In this document: positions 12,257-22,574 of the stretch, in pieces | How positions within the stretch are numbered: the stretch's first letter is position 1 | Layout of the letters: each line of letters starts with the position of its first letter | Source: Boesenbergia rotunda | Taxonomy: Eukaryota > Streptophyta > Magnoliopsida > Zingiberales > Zingiberaceae | Length of the DNA stretch: 64,000 nucleotides | Assembly (NCBI GenBank): GCA_024364735.1 | Contig: JAGFNQ010007677.1 | Coordinates: 186,001-250,000, forward strand | Direction of reading: 5' to 3' | The notes under the pieces: generated by a model | The model's input: only the letters and a program-made list of their open reading frames with translations | Databases searched by the model: none | Told to the model about the DNA's origin: nothing | Made by a program: the position numbers and the translations under genes

Positions 12257-12540
12257 TTAATCAACAAATTAATCTAATTATTCAAACAATTAATCTAAAA
12301 TTAATCAAACAAGATCTAATTAATGAATCAACTAATCTAATTAATCAAACAATTAATCATCTTAATAATCTAATTACTCAAACAATTAATCTAAAATTAA
12401 TCAAACATTTGATCAATTTTTTACACAATTAATGATTTAACAAAGGAAATTATTAACTAAATTAATTAAATGATAAATTAATTAAATAATTAACTGATTA
12501 TTTATTTAATTAATTAATCAGTTAATTAAATGGCTAAATC
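12257..12540. other. AT-rich leader intron-like stretch of CACTA-2
   Basis: It is built almost entirely of TTAATTAATC-like words and is homologous (inverted) to 1701-2095 of CACTA-1. No gene is seen. Confidence 0.6.
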
Positions 12541-12870
12541 CACCGACCACAGCAGGGGTCGCCGGCCGCAGCAGGGGTCGCCGGCCGCAACATGCGTCGG
12601 CCGGCCGCAGCAGGCCGCGACTAGCCGCGCTTGCCCGCGAGGGGGCCACGGGAGCCCCTGCCTGCCTGCGCGCGGCCGTGCCAAGCCGTGCCAAGTCGTG
12701 GCTGCCCGGAGAAGACGCCGCCGCCGCAGAAGCACAAACCAACGACGAAAATCAGGGAAATGTGGCTTAGCTCGCGTACCTGGGATCGGAGGAGGGTTCG
12801 CCGGAGGAGAATCGCCGAGAGGGGAGGAGCTAGGGTTCACCGGATCGCGTGGCCGCGGGGGAAGGGGGTC
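12541..12870 (-). promoter_or_regulatory. GC-rich leader of CACTA-2
   Basis: This GC-rich block contains CCGGCCGCAGCAGG-type tandem units and is the inverted counterpart of the CACTA-1 leader. ORFs in several frames are compositional. A promoter role is inferred from its position upstream of the transposase. Confidence 0.5.
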
Positions 12871-12884
12871 GTCGCTTTTTTTAA

Positions 12885-13105
12885 CTATTATTGCGACGGA
12901 TTAACTTGTCCGTCACCGATTAGCAACGGCTTTGACCAAGTCCGTCGCTATATTTAGGGATTTGACCCGCCGCCTAACACTAGCGATGTACTTTGACCGT
13001 GTCCATGTTAAATTCAGGGATTTGACTTGGCGCACAACCCTAGCGACGGATACTATATATCCGTCGCCAATAGCGACGGACTATTAAAAAAGTCCGTCGC
13101 TATTA
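12885..13105. repeat. CACTA-2 subterminal repeats (right)
   Basis: Inverted and direct GCGACGGA motifs precede the terminal inverted repeat, matching the left block of CACTA-1. Confidence 0.8.
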
Positions 13106-13126
13106 GCTATTATTTTTGTAGTGCAT

Positions 13127-15715
13127 CCAATGACAACTTATTTCACAACTTTCATTCACTATTGGCAACAGGTGGATCTCTTTGAAACTCATGACTAAAA
13201 ATGTTCTAAAGATCAAATAGATTTCAAGAAATTTGTGAAGACAAAATAGTTTTTATGTTTCTGATGAGACTTGATCAGTCTCTAGATATAGTAAGGGGTG
13301 GAATCCTTGGCACAAAACCACTGCCAAGTCTTTGGGAGGCATTTTCAGAAGTTTAGAGGGAAGAAAGATATATGCGTTAATTTGGTACGTCCAAACTCTG
13401 AAATTCAGCCTCTCAAGTCAACTGAAGCCAACGCTCTAACTTCGGAATCCCACTTACAACACAAAGAAGGGACACCCTTGGTGTGACTACTGTCAAAAGC
13501 AAGGGCACACCAAAGACAAATGTTGGAAGCTTCATGGGAAACCAATGGATTGGAAGTCCTCCGAGGAACACAAAGCAAGGGAAAATTTTGTAGTCACACC
13601 CACAATATAGTGTGACAACTTAGTTCCTTCTCTAAGGAACAATTTGATATTCTTCAACAATTCATTCAGAAGGTCAACATATAACATCCATCAGCAATGC
13701 ACACATCTTCTCACTTCTCTTGGATTGTGGCGCTTTAGATCACATGACAAATGATAGATTACTTTTCTCCACTTTTTCAATAAGTGACAATCCCCAATCA
13801 ATGCGTATAGCAAATGTGACATATGCTAGAGTGGATGGGACAGGAACCGTTCATCTCTCAAGCACATTAACTCTCCATGCTGTGCTATTTGTTCCTAACC
13901 TTGATTGTAGTGTCTGTTAGTAGATTAAATATGGGTCTCAAATCTAAGACTAAATTTTTATCTAACTCTTGTGTATTCGAGACTTGAACACCAGGAAGGC
14001 GATTGGCAGTGTTGAGTGTCATGCGGGCCTTTACTTTTTGAATGCAATCCACCCTCAAGTCATTTGGTTAGTCAAAAATTTTAGTTGAGTCCTAGTGATT
14101 GTAGTCAGTCCAATAAAGAAAGTGATATTATGATGTGGCACTTTTGACTTAGTCATCCTAATTTTTCATATCTAAGATATTTGTTTCTCTCACTCTTTAT
14201 TAATAAAAATCTAAATTTGTTCCAGTGTGAAGTTTATCAAATTGCAAAACATACTCGAAATACTTACTCTCCTAGACTATATAAACCCACACATCCTTTT
14301 TCTCTAATCCATAGTGACATTTAGGGACCATTTCGTACTCTAAGTTTCACAGGCTCAAAATGGTTCCTCCTATTGGTTGATGATACACTAGACTATGTTG
14401 GGCATTCCTAATGAAAGATAAATCAAAAGCCAAGTATACCTTCCAAAGCTTTCATGTCATTGTCAAAAAACAATTCAAAGTTAATATTCAAACACTCAAG
14501 ACCGACAATGCTAAAGAGTTTGTCAATTCTAGCCTTGGCTCATATCTCAAATCTCATGAAATTGTCCATAAAAACTCTTATGTTAACACACCAGAATAAA
14601 ATGGTGCGGCTAAACAAAAAAATCACCACATTCTTGAGGTGGCCCGATCCCTACTATTTTAAACCAATATACTAATTACTTTTTGGGAAGAAGCAATCCT
14701 CGTTGCTACATATCAATCACCTACTATCTAGAGTCCTCGAATACCACATTTCATTGTAGACACTACAAAACATATATATCTTCCCGTTCGCAAACTCTTC
14801 GACTGTACAACTTTTGTATACATTCATTCTAAATACAGAGGCAAGCTTGATGTTGTGCTCATAAATGCATCTTTTTTGGTTATTCCTCTAACAAAAAAGG
14901 ACCGAATGTTATTCACCGATCACGAAAAAGATATTACATTCTTTGAGACTATCCCTTAGCACTCTAATACTGCAATTCAAGGGGAGAATAATACCAGTGA
15001 ATTGCAGTATTAGGAGCGGGCATCCCTTATTGAACCATCATCATTGCAGTCATTAATTTGTTCAGCCTTTCCCATCTACTAGTGATTCACCATCTCCAAA
15101 CCTTGATAGCCACTCTCCTCATCCTCCTTCTACCGGTATATGAAAGAAGAAAACATCAAGAGCCTGTACTACCTCAACATTACCAAAAGAATTTCCCAAG
15201 TCAAGTTGAACATGAATCATAACATGAGATAATAGATTCTAGTCCACAGCTAAATTCTACATTAAATCTATCAATGTCACACAAGAAAGGTATACGATAA
15301 TGCACTCAACACCCTCTTCATAGTTGCCTCTCCTATGTGTTCACGTATTTGTGACTTCTCAAGACAAAATCAATATTCCTAACTCTGTGTATGAAGCTCT
15401 TAAAGTTCGTAATTGAAATAAGGCAAACTCTCGAGGAGTATAATATACTACAAAAGAAAGTCACATGGGTGATAATAAAGCTACCAAAAGAAAAGAAAAC
15501 TGTGGGGTGTAGGTGGCTATTCTCAATTAAACAAAATGCAGATGGAAGCATAGACAGGAACAAAGCACACCTAGTGTCAAAAGGATATATACTCAATCAT
15601 ATGATATTGATTATCAGGAAATATTTACGCCAGTAGCTAAACCCAATACAGTTCATATTCTACTGTCCATTACTGCAAACTTGGCATGGCAACTTGATGG
15701 GCGTATTTTATATAG
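13127..15715 (+). pseudogene. Copia-1 gag-pol remnant (gag C-terminus, protease, integrase, RT start)
   Basis: After CACTA-2 the copia polyprotein resumes in fragments. A zinc knuckle (CDYCQKQGHTKDKCWKLHGK) lies near 13483-13542. A protease segment with DCGALDHMTNDRLLFS lies at 13720-13920; the usual copia catalytic DSGA(S) is DCGA here. Integrase pieces include KWFLLLVDD near 14360, LKTDNAKEFVNSS near 14490-14530 and NTPE at 14585. The start of reverse transcriptase (KKTVGCRWLFSIKQNADGSI) lies near 15490-15560. Frames change repeatedly and several stops occur. Homology fades after QLDG near 15700, before the catalytic YVDD box, so RT and RNase H are truncated. Confidence 0.85.
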
Positions 15716-15801
15716 GGTTTTTAATACGTTTTGACGTACCTTTTTACCTATTTTGTATGCATATATTTCATGATATTATCTTTTTATGCTTCGTTTTGAT
15801 A
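15716..15801. other. Short spacer between the copia-1 truncation point and CACTA-3
   Basis: No feature is seen apart from a T-rich composition. It may be residual copia sequence that is too decayed to recognise. Confidence 0.4.
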
Positions 15802-15824
15802 CACTACAAAACGAAAATAGCTAA

Positions 15825-16112
15825 TCCATCGCAAATATTTGTGACGAATTTCATTTTCGACGCAATTTTTGCGACAAAAAGTAAATTAGTCGCAAAATAC
15901 CTCTACAACAAATTTTTTTCGTTGCAAATTTAGCGACGAACTTCAAATTTGTCACAAAATTTACAACAAAAAAAAATCATTGCAAAATCGCAAAATATTC
16001 ATCGCCAAAAATCTACGATGAATTTGATAATTCGTTGCCAATGTGTTTCAATAAATTCTTGAAATTTAATTAATTCTTTATTTTTTTCCGAATTTTGCAT
16101 GAATGTCTAAAT
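15825..16112. repeat. CACTA-3 left subterminal repeats (part 1)
   Basis: Repeated TTTGCGAC / GTCGCAAA words with TTCGTCGC variants occur in both orientations. The block is cut by insertion of the LTR element at 16113 and resumes at 20791. Confidence 0.7.
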
Positions 16113-17122
16113 TGTTGGGGCAATCTATGGTCCAGAGTGACCATGTGTTTTGATGTTTGGGCAAAGAGTTTAAGTTAGGTTTACCCTTGTGTTTTGATAT
16201 GTGTATTGGAGTGTGCAGGTTTACAGGTTACACATATTGAATTAGTTAGACGGCTTCGAAAACAGTGAAGGGTGGCATGGAGGCAAGCCATGGGCTTATG
16301 TGCGCACCTGAGGGACCATGGATAGCAGGGACGATGAGTCGAGGGGCACAGACTTCAAGAAATGCGTGAAGGATGACATGGAGGCAAGCTGAAGGCTTGT
16401 GTGCACATCCGAGGGACGGGAGCCAAAGATGAAGAGGGCGCGAAGGCAACAGTCAAGGCTGCTGGTGAGGAGTCAGCTGAGTCGTGAGGGTATGAGTGCT
16501 GAGGAAATGTACTCGATCGGGGAAATCCTAGGGGTCGAGTGCGGAGAGAATTATACTCGGGAAGGGAACCTAGGTAGGGCAGTAGACTGGGGTTCTGACA
16601 GCCGACTAGTAAACCCCACAACAAAATCAGTCAACTGCCAATGGAGCAGTTGATTGGTAGCGGCTGAAGAATTTGAACGTTGGGCTTGCAATGATTGAAT
16701 TTGGGTGGGGGCAGTCAACTGCCCTGGGAGCAGTCGACTGGTGGCGGCCAAAACAAGAGTGAGCTCTATTTAAAAGGGCTTCGTTTTGGCTGGGAGCTTT
16801 GACGAATTTGGCTTTGGTTAAAGGCCAAATAGTGGTCTAAGAGCTCAGAGGTGTGTTCAAGGTTGTGGTGAGGTTTCTCCACCCACAAAGAGCTACACGA
16901 GCTAGCCGGAGGGCATCCGGAGAGTGATCCGCCGAAGGATCGAGGGATCGTCCACCTTACAGACTATCGTGGAGTAGGAGCGTCATCTCTGAACCACGTA
17001 AATAGGTGTGTTAGCGTTGTTTGTTATTGTTATTTGTTATTCCGCTTACGTTTGCTAACGTGATAGGTAGAAATCGAAGAAAAACTATTCACCCCCTCTA
17101 GCTTGCCGAACACAATCTAACA
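16113..17122 (+). repeat. 5' LTR of the TR-GAG element
   Basis: It starts TGTTGGGG and ends CTAACA. It contains several palindromic CAGTCGACTG-like motifs (around 16575-16745) and a TATTTAAAAG TATA-like box near 16767. The distal part ends with TTCACCCCCTCTAGC, shared with other LTRs in this window. Confidence 0.9.
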
Positions 17123-17124
17123 AG

Positions 17125-17136
17125 TGGTATCAGAGC
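17125..17136 (+). promoter_or_regulatory. Primer-binding site, tRNA-Met type
   Basis: TGGTATCAGAGC lies two bases after the 5' LTR end. This is the standard plant copia primer-binding site complementary to initiator tRNA-Met. Confidence 0.9.
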
Positions 17137-17187
17137 GAAGGTCTGCTCTTGTTGGAATAACCGCCAAAAGAGCACAAGCAAGAGGAG

Positions 17188-18742
17188 ATGATGATGGAAG
17201 ACAAGTTGAGGGATGATATCAACACTCCACCCTCCTATGATCATGAAGATTTTAACTATTGGAGGACAAGAATGAAGGCTTGGCTTGGAATGGATTGGGA
17301 GTGTATGATGATAATAGAAGAGCCCTTCGAAATTCCAAAAGATAAGCACGAGAAGAAGCTCCGACCTAGATATTGGTATAAAGAGCAACAAAGTCAATCA
17401 AAGGCAAATGAAAAGGTAATTTCAATATTAGTGAGTATTTTGCCTAATGATGTGTTGAGTAGTGTAGGAGAATACAAAAATGCACATGACTTATGAACCA
17501 AGATGAAAGCATTTCATAAAAATCTCATACAAGCTAAAATAGTGGAAGAGCCCAAGGAAGTGAGCTCATTGGTCCAAGAAGAAGATAGAAATTCATCCAT
17601 TTCATCAAGAGAAGAGGCACAAGAGATTGAGAGATCATCTACTTTATCAAGGGAAGAAGAAGAGGTCTCCACTTCAAGAATTGAGGGGGAGGAGAGACCC
17701 TCATCAATACCGGAGCAAGTAGAAGCTCCTACCTCCACCAAAGCAAGGACAAAGGACCACATAGTGTGCTTTGGGTGCAATCAAAAGGGACACTATAAGG
17801 ACAAGTTTCCACTAGGTAAGAAGGAGGTAAACCCTAAACCCGGGTCAATTTATTTTAAAACTAATATGGGTTGTAGGGAAAAGAAGGAGAAAAAACATAT
17901 TAGATGCTTTACATGTAAGGAGCTAGGGCACTATCATACCAAGTGTCCGAGAAAAGGAGAGCTCAAGAAGATGGAGCACTTGAGAAGATGGGAGAAGGAG
18001 GAAAAGAAGAGAAGCTCACATCAAGGGGGAGCTCCAAAGGTAAGGGAGGTAATTCTTAAATTTAAGCATGGTTCAAATTCATCTATGTATACTAGAAATA
18101 ATGAAAGATGTTTGCTTGTGCATAATCATGGATTTAGGTATAATGATAGGAGTAGGGTTAACAAGGTAGATCAAAACCCTAGGAAAATCATGCATCATGA
18201 TAAATCTAAGACCGTTGGACCTAAGGATCAAGGCAAATTCCAAGAAGGAGAGACATATGCCTAGAAAGGTGGGTAGGTCTAGGAATGTCCAAGGTGGACA
18301 TGTGGATTCTAGGGTTAAAAGCCTAGAAAGGGCAAATCAAGCTTTGAGGGCAAGACTTGATAAATTGGAGAAAATCCTAGAAAGATTCGCGATTGGATCT
18401 AAGGGTTTAGATATGATGTTGGGTGGTCTCAAACCCAACAATGATAGATCGGGGTTGGGATACCGATTTAAGAGCTCCAATGCCAATGGGAAGAAATATG
18501 CTAGGGTAACATATGAATATGGCAAGGAGGGAAAGTCCAAAAATGGCAGGGGAATGTCATGTAAAGGGGAAAAGAAGAACTTAACCAAGGACAAGATGTC
18601 TAAGGTTAAGGAGGTTAAGTTTGTAGGCCAAGAGTCATTGGAGGTACACCGGTGTGGCCTAGTGGTTGTTGAGTTACCTAGGAAGGTGGCTAGGGCTAAG
18701 AGCTCAAGGGGGAGCTCTAGGAGCCTTTGGGATATATGGTGA
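17188..18742 (+). pseudogene. Gag-like protein with two zinc knuckles
   Basis: The reading starts at 17188 with a copia Gag N-terminus (FNYWRTRMKAWL). A TGA at 17494-17496 occurs where LTKM/LWTKM would be expected, and the same frame resumes to 18264. The first knuckle is CFGCNQKGHYKDKF, lacking the fourth cysteine; the second, CFTCKELGHYHTKC, is complete. A serine/glutamate-rich linker precedes them. From 18197 a second frame (to 18742) continues with a short coiled-coil-like segment (RVKSLERANQALRARLDKLE), so a frameshift probably separates the parts. The protein would assemble particles and bind RNA. No protease or pol follows. Confidence 0.82.
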
Positions 18743-19780
18743 ATGGATCTCGGGAGGTGTTCTCCTAGAGGTCTAGATGGACCATAGAGTGTGCCAAAAG
18801 AATTGGATATGAACTTGAGTGTCAATTCTTGGGTTTTGGCACTATGGTTTTGAGTTTCATGCATGGAAATATGACATTGGGTCATATTGCATGAAAATAG
18901 ATTTTTGATGTGAAAATGTCATATAAATCAATGCTAGGGATGCATTGTGGGTTGATATGGGCAGTGACATCAAGAGTAAACCAAAACTAGGACTTTATGT
19001 CAATGTTTAATTGAACTATTTAGATAGTTTTGGGTTTTGTGTCAATCTTAGGATTGGTAATGGATACATTTTTGAGTATATTTTTCCCAAGTAGTATGGG
19101 TACCACAAACATCTCCACAAAATTTGGAAATTTTTGGAAATTTATGAAATTTCTGGCGCATTTCTGAAGTTAGGTTCAGAAAGTTGAAAATTGAGGTTTT
19201 AGAGTGCCAATCGACTAGTAACTATATCAGTCGACTGGTAAAGGCTGAAAAATGGGTTTCAGCTATTGGAAGGTGTCAAAATGATGTGAAACAAGTGTGG
19301 AACATTGTGGGGGGTTAGTACACTGTGTTTATAATCATTCAGGGGTTAAATAGTCCAATAAGGGGAAATTGTTGGAATCATTTGATGTATGGCAAAGGGG
19401 AAGAAGTGTTGGGTTTAATTTGAGAAACCAAACACGCTTTTGCAAGAAATCCTAGGCTAGGGGAAGCTTAGGTAAAGGGGGAGCATGATTGCTCCATTGG
19501 TGGCGTAAGGGGAACCTTGGAGAGGTTCTTAAAAAGCCTTTGTAAGTCCAATGTAGGGGAGCCTTGGGAAGGTTTTAAAAAACCCGTTTTGGTAAAAATT
19601 CCTAACTTGGGGAGGTTAGGTGTGGGGATGACTTGGGATAGGATCCATGTTTGCATTGCATATGCATTGGCGGTGTAAGTACAAGGTGAGGCCTTAGCAA
19701 CGTAAGTCCAAATGGTTGTTTAGCATTGTTGTTGTTATTTGTTGCTATTTGTTTTCCCTAACTTAAACGTATTGCCAAAC
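18743..19780. other. Non-coding 3' region of the TR-GAG element
   Basis: I see no conserved coding sequence. The region contains another AGTCGACTGG motif (near 19226) like those in the LTRs. It takes the place of pol. Confidence 0.7.
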
Positions 19781-19797
19781 ATCAAAAAGGCGGAGAT
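19781..19797 (+). promoter_or_regulatory. Polypurine tract of the TR-GAG element
   Basis: AAAAAGGCGGAGAT lies directly before the 3' LTR and is the expected plus-strand primer site; a C and a T interrupt the purine run. Confidence 0.75.
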
Positions 19798-20785
19798 TGT
19801 TGGGGCAATCTATGGTCCAGAGTGACCATGTGTTTTGATGTTTGGGCAAAGGGTTTAAGTTAGATTTACCCTTGTGTTTTGATATGTGTATTGGAGTGTG
19901 CAGGTTTGCAGGTTACACATATTGACTTAGCTGAACGGCTTCGGAAACGGTGAAGGGTGGCATGGAGGCAAGCCGTGGGCTTGTGTGCGCACCTGAGGGA
20001 TCATGGATAGCAGGGACGATGAACCGAGGGGCGCGGACTTCGAGGCATGCGTGAAGGATGACATGGAGGCAAACTAGAGTCTTGTGTGCGCATCCGAGGG
20101 ACGAGAGCCAAAGATGAAGAGGGCGCGAAGGCAACATTCGAGGCTGCTGGTGAGGAGTCAGTTGAGTCGTGAGAGTCCGAGTGCTAAAGAAATGTACTCG
20201 GGGAAATCCTAAGGGTCGAGTGCGGAGAGAATTGTACTCGGGAAGGGAACCTAGGTAGGGCAGTCAACTGGTAAACCCCACAGCAAGATCAGTCGGCTGC
20301 CAATGGGGCAGTCAACTAGTAGTGGCTGAAGAATTCGAATGTTGGGCTTGCAACGGTCGAATTTGGATGGGGGCAGTCGACTGCCGTGGGAGCAATCGAC
20401 TGGTGGCGGCCAAAACAAGAGTGAGCTCTATTTAAAAGGGCTTTGTTTTAGCTGGAAGTTTTGACGAATTTGGCTTTGGTTAAAGGCCAAAGAATAGTCT
20501 AAGAGCTCAGAGGTGTGTTCAAGGTTGTGGTGAGGTTTCTCCACCCACAAGGAGCTACACGAGTTAGCCGGAGGGTATCCGGGGAGTGATCCGCCGAAAG
20601 ATCGAGGGATCGTCTACCTTATGGACTGTCGTGGAGTAGGAGCGTCATCTCCGAACCATGTAAATAGGTGCGTTAGCGTTGTTTGTTATTGTTATTTGTT
20701 ATTCCGCTTGCGTTTGCTAACGTGATAGGTAAAAATCGAAGAAAAGCTATTCACCCCCCTCTAGCTTGCCAAACACGATCTAACA
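19798..20785 (+). repeat. 3' LTR of the TR-GAG element
   Basis: It is homologous over its length to 16113-17122 with the same TG...CA ends. It lacks about 25 bases present in the 5' LTR around 16580-16610 and differs at many single positions. Confidence 0.9.
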
Positions 20786-20790
20786 TAAAT

Positions 20791-21230
20791 TTGTCGCAAA
20801 TTTCTCCTACCAAATTCGTAAATTCGTCGCAAATATTTGCGACAAATTTAGAAATTCGTCGCAAATTTCTGCAATGAATTCATAGATTCGTTGCAGAATT
20901 TGCAACATATTTAAAAATTCATTGCTAATTTTTGCAATCAATTGGTATATTCGTCGTAAAATTCATGACTAATTTAAAAATTCATCGCAAATTTCTACAA
21001 CGAATTCGTATATTCATCCCACAATCAACGACAAATTTATAAATTCGTCATAAATATTTGCAACAAATTAAAAAATTCGTCAGAAATTGCTACAACGAAT
21101 TTGTATATTCATCGCTGATTTTGCGATGAATTTTTAAATTCATCCCAAATTTGTAATATATAAGAATTATAATAAGTTTTAATATTTTGGCGACAAAACT
21201 ATTTTGTCGCTAAATTCGTCGCAAAATGAA
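20791..21230. repeat. CACTA-3 left subterminal repeats (part 2)
   Basis: About a dozen words of the form AATTCGTCGCAAATTT in varied states of decay resume after the LTR element, continuing the block at 15825-16112. Confidence 0.7.
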
Positions 21231-21452
21231 TTTTTTTTAAATAAAATATATTTACATATATCATTTAAATATTATATTAACTTGTTTACAAATATTAAAA
21301 TATAACATCAACTCATTTACTTCACATAACAAACAAATCAAATATGGAAATACACCGCATAACAACCAAACCACTAGATATATCCATCTACTTAACATAT
21401 CAACCAAATCAAATATACAAATACATCATCACATAACTATATCTATCCTTAC
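21231..21452. other. AT-rich stretch, nothing recognisable
   Basis: The sequence is AT-rich and contains AACCAAATCAAATATA-like words. It may be the internal tail of CACTA-3. It includes the left TSD of the next MITE. Confidence 0.4.
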
Positions 21453-22011
21453 TAGGCCTGTGCAAATGGTCGGTTAAACCGAATTAACTGACCAAACCGA
21501 CTGATCTTAAATGTTCGATTAAGTTAATTAGGAAGTTCGTTTTTTTTTGAAAATATCAATTATATCGATTTAATCGATTCAGGTTCGATTTTGAAAATCA
21601 AAATTCGGTTAAACCGATTAAAGTAATATTTTAATTTGAATCGAGCCAAATTAGAACAAAACCAAATAAGAATTAAACCAAATAAAATAAACTGAAATAA
21701 AATCAAACCGAAATCAAACTAAATTAATATCATGAGTTGAAATGAATCAAATCCAAATAAATCAAATCGATATTATGAGTTAAATCAAATTAAATAGGAA
21801 CCAAACCAAATAGAACCGAAACAAAATCAAATCGAACAAAAAAAATTCAATTATTTCTATCTAAAACTAAATAAACCGATGTTTTATCGGTTGAGTCGGT
21901 TCGATTTTTTGAAAAGTTCATTGGTTTGGTTGGTTCGAAAAAAATTCGATCGGTTCAATTTTGAATTTAACCGGTCCAATCGATTGGATTTGAACTGATT
22001 GCATAACCCTA
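21453..22011. mobile_element. hAT-type MITE 1
   Basis: The termini TAGGCCTGTGCAA and TTGCATAACCCTA are imperfect inverted repeats. A perfect 8-bp TSD ATCCTTAC flanks the element (21445-21452 and 22012-22019), which indicates the hAT superfamily. The interior is a low-complexity series of AAACCGAA/TTCGGTTT-type words with no coding potential. It resembles hAT MITE 2 at 29815 in build and words but is longer and more decayed. Confidence 0.88.
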
Positions 22012-22092
22012 ATCCTTACATTTCATAATAGCCAAATACTTGAAACATTAACATCCAAATACAATCACATCATCAAACATATATCCAAAACA

Positions 22093-22560
22093 CCTTGCGG
22101 CCGATAGGAAATTTTCGTGGGACCGGACTGATCGCCAGAGATTAGAAAAATCTTATTAATTATTTTTTGAGTAATGATTGGGAGAGTGAATTTGGGAGAG
22201 TGAATGGGAGAGTGAATGACGTGTAGCTAATGTGTACATGTTCGATCGCCGATCGGACACCACCGATGACCTCTGATTGCCGTCCCGAATCAAACTATGT
22301 CCTAAGAAGATGGTGAACCCGACTGGGTCGCAGGTAATTGAGATCTCGTCGGATTGACGGTGAATGCGACGAGATTATAATTACGGCGATTCCCGATGAG
22401 TTCACCGATCTTCTTAGGACATAGTTTGATTCGGGACGGTGATCAAAGGCCGCCGATGGTGTCCGATCGGCGATCGGACGTGTATACAATAACTGCCACG
22501 TCATTCACTCTCCCATTCACTCTCCCAAATTCACTCTCCCTATCATTACTCTTATTTTTT
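22093..22560 (+). mobile_element. 5'-truncated SINE, split by a Mutator-like MITE
   Basis: A 14-bp direct repeat ATATATCCAAAACA at 22079-22092 and 22561-22574 brackets the insertion. The sequence 22093-22160 matches the 3' part of the SINE at 39021-39256 (both have AATTTTCGTGGG and a related tail). The tRNA-related head is missing, as expected from incomplete target-primed reverse transcription. The rest of the interval is the MITE at 22169-22551 plus its TSD. Confidence 0.75.
22169..22551. mobile_element. Mutator-like fold-back MITE
   Basis: A perfect 9-bp TSD TTATTTTTT (22160-22168 and 22552-22560) flanks long terminal inverted repeats that start GAGTAATGAT and contain three tandem GGGAGAGTGAAT units. 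The inverted homology extends inwards past CGATCGCCGATCGGACACCA and on through most of the element, so the 383-bp unit can fold back on itself almost completely. No coding potential is present. Confidence 0.9.
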
Positions 22561-22574
22561 ATATATCCAAAACA

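Larger units (their letters stand above)
9386..13123 (-). mobile_element. CACTA-2: internally deleted CACTA, inverted relative to CACTA-1
   Basis: The ends are CACTACAAAAATA (9386-9398) and TATTTTTGTAGTG (13111-13123), perfect inverted repeats, and the TSD CAT lies at 9383-9385 and 13124-13126. The transposase remnant reads on the minus strand. Its sequence matches CACTA-1 from the right end through the AT-rich tail (9870-10575), then jumps to the middle of TNP2. About 3.8 kb is missing: the 3' half of TNP2 and all of the Ptta gene. At 3738 bp it is a classic non-autonomous deletion derivative. The TIRs are better preserved than those of CACTA-1. Confidence 0.95.
16113..20785 (+). mobile_element. 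Complete non-autonomous LTR retrotransposon with gag only (TR-GAG type)
   Basis: Two LTRs (16113-17122 and 19798-20785) begin TGTTGGGGCAA and end ATCTAACA. The 5-bp TSD TAAAT flanks the element (16108-16112 and 20786-20790). A primer-binding site TGGTATCAGAGC follows the 5' LTR and a purine-rich tract precedes the 3' LTR. The only coding potential is a gag-like region with zinc knuckles; protease, integrase, RT and RNase H are absent. It would depend on an autonomous copia partner. The LTRs differ by many substitutions and at least one deletion (near 20195-20265), so it is not recent. Confidence 0.92.
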
